From Nodularia sp. LEGE 06071 (lineage in GTDB: Bacteria > Cyanobacteriota > Cyanobacteriia > Cyanobacteriales > Nostocaceae), in assembly GCF_015207755.1 (NCBI RefSeq), contig NZ_JADEWH010000002.1, positions 434,001 to 498,000 on the forward strand: 64,000 nt of DNA, read 5' to 3'. Both the position numbers and the translations under genes were made by a program. This document shows positions 62,502 through 64,000 of this stretch, piece by piece. The notes beneath the pieces were generated by a model. The model saw only the letters and a program-made list of their open reading frames with translations, did not search any database and was not told where the DNA came from. Position 1 is the stretch's first letter, and the number at the start of each line of letters is the position of its first letter.

Positions 62502-62648
62502 AAGCAAAACCATCTCCTAACTCTTTAACAAATGTCTGAATGTTAGGAAACTTTTTAGTTAGTTAACGTCTTCCCCCAGGCTGGTTACGTATATATAAAA
62601 AGTATTGCTCATTAGCCATTAGTTGTTTCCGCACACTGCCCACACTTT

Positions 62649-63731
62649 TTAAGCTATAGTCACATCTGGAGACAAGTAAACATCCTGAATGGCATGAAAT
62701 AGTTTCACCCCTTCGTCAAAGGGACGCTGGAAAGTCTTCCGCCCGGAAATTAAACCAGTACCGCCAGCCCGTTTATTAATCACAGATGTCCGCACAACTT
62801 CCGCAAGGTCATCTTTACCAGAAGCACCACCAGAATTAATTAGCCCCGCACGTCCACAGTAGCAATTAAGGACTTGATAACGAGTTAAATCAATCGGGTG
62901 ATCACTGGTCAATTCTGTGTAAACTCGTTCATCAGTTTTGCCGTAACTTTTGTTAGTCGCTTTAGCTACTGCACCGTAACCATGATTACATTCAGGTAAC
63001 TTTTGTTTAATGATGTCCGCTTCAATCGTCACACCCAAATGATTTGCCTGCCCTGTAAGGTCAGCCGCAACATGATAATCTTGTTCTTGTTTAAAAGCGT
63101 TATTACGCAGATAGCACCAAAGAATTGTTACTAAACCCAGTTCATGGGCGTGTTTAAAAGCTTGGCTAACTTCCTGAATCTGCCTAGCAGATTGTTCTGA
63201 ACCAAAGTAAATTGTCGCGCCTACCGCCACTGCACCCAAGTTCCAAGCTTGTTCTACATCAGCAAACAATATCTGGTCATATTGATTGGGAAAAGTTAGC
63301 AGTTCGTTGTGATTGATTTTGGCGATGAAGGGGATTTTATGGGCATATTTACGCGCAACACTACCTAATACACCTAAAGTTGTCGCCACAGCATTACAAC
63401 CTCCGGCTATTGCCAATCTGACAATATTTTCGGGATCAAAATAAATCGGATTAGGCGCAAAAGATGCACCAGCTGAGTGTTCAATTCCTTGGTCTACTGG
63501 TAAGATAGATAAATAACCAGTATTTGCCAGCCGACCATGAGAGTAAAGTTGCTGGAGATTACGCAAAACTTGAGGATGGCGATCGCTATTTATCCAAACT
63601 CGATCTATAAAATCTGGGCCTGGTAAATGTAGTAAATTCTGAGAAACTTTTGCTTTGTATGTAAGTAGGTTTTCTGCCTCTTTACCTAACAAAGACTGGA
63701 TAGAATTAGCTTCTAAAACTGTTGTAGTCAT
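62649..63731 (-). CDS. fbaB: Class I fructose-bisphosphate aldolase (DhnA/FbaB type)
   Basis: A 360-residue enzyme of glycolysis and the Calvin cycle. Typical features of the bacterial class I family: [84 protein letters not shown] and [20 protein letters not shown] Schiff-base lysine is expected but not pinned down by eye. ATG at 63731 with GAGGA upstream. Cyanobacteria usually also have a class II enzyme, not in this window. Confidence 0.94.
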   Translation of the reverse strand: MTTTVLEANSIQSLLGKEAENLLTYKAKVSQNLLHLPGPDFIDRVWINSDRHPQVLRNLQQLYSHGRLANTGYLSILPVDQGIEHSAGASFAPNPIYFDPENIVRLAIAGGCNAVATTLGVLGSVARKYAHKIPFIAKINHNELLTFPNQYDQILFADVEQAWNLGAVAVGATIYFGSEQSARQIQEVSQAFKHAHELGLVTILWCYLRNNAFKQEQDYHVAADLTGQANHLGVTIEADIIKQKLPECNHGYGAVAKATNKSYGKTDERVYTELTSDHPIDLTRYQVLNCYCGRAGLINSGGASGKDDLAEVVRTSVINKRAGGTGLISGRKTFQRPFDEGVKLFHAIQDVYLSPDVTIA

Positions 63732-64000
63732 TGAATTTTCCTCTAACTTCAGGCAATGACAAAAATAATTACTAATTCACAATTATAACAACTGCCAAGA
63801 TAATTTAAGCATAATACCTTGTACTGTGGAGCGATGACGCTTTGCGCCCACCGGAGGCGATCGCTATACCTCTTTCTTTAGATGAAGTAGTAACTTCCTA
63901 GAGATAGAGCCACTTGTCTGATCACAGAGGTTATTCTGATGATTACCAACAATTAGGTAGTAAATCAAACTCAATATTTCTCAGCTACATACATTTTTCA
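63732..64000. other. Upstream region of fbaB
   Basis: No gene seen. Contains a GACGCTTTGCGCCCACCGGA-type palindromic repeat followed by GGCGATCGC (63836-63866), and presumably the fbaB promoter at 63740-63830. Confidence 0.45.

Noticed and set aside
1-64000. tRNA or rRNA genes
   Set aside because: No T-loop GGTTCRANYCC block with a matching acceptor stem, and no rRNA-like sequence, was found by eye; a covariance-model search could still find one.

Overview
The window is cyanobacterial chromosome, most likely from a filamentous Nostocales (Nostoc/Anabaena/Nodularia-like) strain. Evidence: many HIP1 octamers (GCGATCGC), dispersed and tandem heptameric (STRR-type) repeats, short palindromic repeats that invade genes, cyanobacterium-specific small protein families (DUF1816, DUF2358, DUF6464, DUF7219), a sufR-sufBCDS locus, cyanobacteriochrome-type GAF domains and a dnaA-oriC-dnaN arrangement. 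The genus assignment is inference from these traits.

Layout. 1-3 kb: ubiD, a DUF559 gene bracketed by an inverted repeat, and a 50-residue gene. 3-8.2 kb: an NAD cofactor block, pncB-nadD-nrtR-(chorismate-mutase-like)-nadE, with a likely NrtR operator at the pncB promoter. 8.2-11.2 kb: a secreted TPR protein, a YbjQ family protein, a membrane protein and a small conserved protein. 11.2-17.3 kb: sufR divergent from sufB-sufC-sufD-sufS, with two perfect CAAC-N6-GTTG SufR sites between them. 17.4-24.3 kb: accessory genes (Uma2 nuclease, TPR protein, truncated methyltransferase, NADAR protein) and a solute-binding lipoprotein/histidine kinase pair. 24.4-28 kb: TrmJ-like methyltransferase, a class A beta-lactamase-fold protein and dprA. 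28.2 kb: an orphan double-glycine leader peptide gene. 29-39.5 kb: small conserved proteins, a PAS/GAF hybrid kinase, an ArsA-type ATPase, a TnpB element and a kinase with two cyanobacteriochrome-type GAF domains. 40-43 kb: dnaN, the probable replication origin and dnaA. 43.1-45 kb: an HtrA-type protease and peptide deformylase. 45-49.9 kb: a four-gene cassette of HMA-like domain proteins, an atypical P-type ATPase and a DUF5132 protein. 50-59.6 kb: PQQ-type sugar dehydrogenase, nitrilase-family amidase, trpD overlapping a retropepsin-like lipoprotein gene, carA, a STAS protein, mini-RNase III, rlmB and a DUF1816 protein. 60-61.6 kb: a second TnpB element with a divergent ribbon-helix-helix gene and a palindromic operator-like sequence. 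62-63.7 kb: a small secreted protein and class I fructose-bisphosphate aldolase.

Most genes are housekeeping. The strongest leads for something undescribed are the HMA-like/P-type ATPase/DUF5132 cassette, the TnpB element carrying its own apparent RHH regulator and operator, the orphan double-glycine peptide, the two-chromophore kinase and the in-frame capture of dispersed repeats by nadD, nrtR, pncB and sufD. I saw no tRNA, rRNA or CRISPR array. All family assignments come from reading motifs by eye, with no database search.
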